Positions 5,441 to 6,136 of a stretch of DNA of 6,136 bases are shown in pieces. The notes beneath the pieces were generated by a model. That model did no database searches and was not told the origin of the DNA. It saw only the letters and a list, made by a program, of their open reading frames with translations. This DNA is from Deltaproteobacteria bacterium (GTDB lineage Bacteria > Desulfobacterota > DSM-4660 > Desulfatiglandales > HGW-15), in the NCBI GenBank assembly GCA_019307805.1, contig JAFDIX010000366.1, forward strand, positions 1 to 6,136. The letters are read 5' to 3'. The first letter of the stretch is position 1; each line of letters starts with the position of its first letter. The position numbers and the translations under genes are program-made.

Positions 5441-6136
5441 ATGAAATACCTGAAGACCAGAGAGAATAAAAACAGGAAGTGGGAATATATTTTACTCGCG
5501 ATGTTGTTCCTGACCTTAACCCTTTTTACATCCTGCGGTAAAAAGAATGCCCTTGAGAGGATCAAGGAATCCGACCAGATTATCATGCTGACGAGGAATA
5601 ACGGCCATTGTTTTTATACATACCGTAACCAACCCATGGGGTTTGAGTATGATCTGGCAAAGGCATTCAGCAAATATCTGGGGGTGGACCTCCATGTCGT
5701 TACAACCCACTGGGAAGAACTCCTGCCATCCATTGAGGGCGGGGAAGGGGACTTTGTTGCCGCAAGTCTGACCATTATGCCATCCCGGGCTGAACGGGTC
5801 GATTTTTCCGATCCCTATCTGGCTATCCAGCAGAAGGTCGTCTTGAATCAGCGAAATCGCGGCATAAAGACGTTGGAAGACCTGGGGGGAAAGACGGTTC
5901 ATGTGCGAAAAGGGACATCCTATGAAGAACGGTTGAAAGAACTTCAGGCCGAGGGGATAAAGATCAAAATCAAGACCTATGATGACACCCCGACCGAAGA
6001 ACTCATTGAAATGGTAGCTGAGAAAGAGATTGAAGTGACCATTGCTGATTCTAATATTGCACTCCTGAATCGTCGCTACCACCCGGAAGTGAAGATTGGC
6101 TTCGCCATTGAAGAGCCCCAATCCCTTGGTTGGGTG
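5441..6136 (+). CDS. mltF: MltF-like membrane-bound lytic murein transglycosylase, N-terminal part (cut by window edge)
   Basis: The frame is open from ATG 5441 to the window edge, giving 232 residues. Residues about 15-31 are a signal peptide ending in LFTSC, with Cys32 as the likely lipidated residue; the Phe at -3 makes the lipobox imperfect. Residues about 45-232 form a family-3 solute-binding-type domain: MGFEYDLAKAFSKYLGV (66-82), DFVAASLTIMPSRAERVDFSDPY (104-126) and VTIADSNIALLNRRYHPEV (199-217), then EEPQSLGW (224-231). The TIADS, HPE and EPQSLGW order is characteristic of MltF and not of amino-acid ABC transporter proteins. The C-terminal SLT catalytic domain with its Glu lies beyond the edge. 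MltF cleaves peptidoglycan glycan strands to 1,6-anhydro ends, in the periplasm. AGGA at 5422-5425 is a distant, weak ribosome binding site. It is divergent from the EI24-like gene. An orphan binding protein is the alternative if no SLT domain follows. Confidence 0.82.
   Translation, partial: MKYLKTRENKNRKWEYILLAMLFLTLTLFTSCGKKNALERIKESDQIIMLTRNNGHCFYTYRNQPMGFEYDLAKAFSKYLGVDLHVVTTHWEELLPSIEGGEGDFVAASLTIMPSRAERVDFSDPYLAIQQKVVLNQRNRGIKTLEDLGGKTVHVRKGTSYEERLKELQAEGIKIKIKTYDDTPTEELIEMVAEKEIEVTIADSNIALLNRRYHPEVKIGFAIEEPQSLGWV

Noticed and set aside
5516..6121. 201-codon open frame on the minus strand
   Set aside because: It lies opposite the MltF-like gene, whose frame shows a signal peptide and clear family motifs; the minus-strand product has none.

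Overview
The window looks like chromosomal DNA of a Gram-negative bacterium. It encodes a lipoprotein-type periplasmic/outer-membrane protein (MltF-like), an EI24/CysZ-type inner-membrane protein and a CoA-linked isomerase. The protein flavour (a radical SAM protein with a Cys-rich tail, a TPR plus PilZ-like protein, a PaaG-like crotonase) suggests a member of the former Deltaproteobacteria (Desulfobacterota). That placement is inferred from family resemblance, not from a marker gene.

Layout. 1-585 (-): N-terminal 195 residues of a D-isomer-specific 2-hydroxyacid dehydrogenase, cut by the left edge. 586-872: non-coding divergent region with a very G-rich patch. 873-1825 (+): a radical SAM protein gene broken by a frame change at a run of seven G. 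It also appears to lack about a dozen residues just before the GGEP motif. 1841-2749 (-): TPR plus PilZ-like protein, convergent with the radical SAM gene and only 15 bases from it. 2750-3218: a 469-base gene-free stretch whose right half (about 2962-3200) folds into nested long helices. It looks like a structured RNA or a small non-autonomous mobile element. 3219-5185 (-): a probable three-gene operon transcribed from near 5248-5276, in the order EI24/CysZ-like membrane protein, PaaG-like enoyl-CoA hydratase/isomerase, and a small basic coiled-coil plus winged-helix protein. 5186-5440: divergent regulatory region with a promoter candidate on each strand and an inverted repeat. 5441-6136 (+): N-terminal 232 residues of an MltF-like lytic transglycosylase lipoprotein, cut by the right edge.

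How the genes relate. Only the 5185-3219 cluster has the spacing of an operon (48 and 17 bases between genes). Its products do not form one obvious pathway: a membrane protein, an acyl-CoA isomerase and a putative nucleoid-type DNA-binding protein. The rest are single genes in divergent or convergent arrangements.

The two observations most worth following are the structured element at 2962-3200 and the broken radical SAM gene. No defence system, CRISPR array, tRNA, rRNA or recognisable transposase gene is visible.
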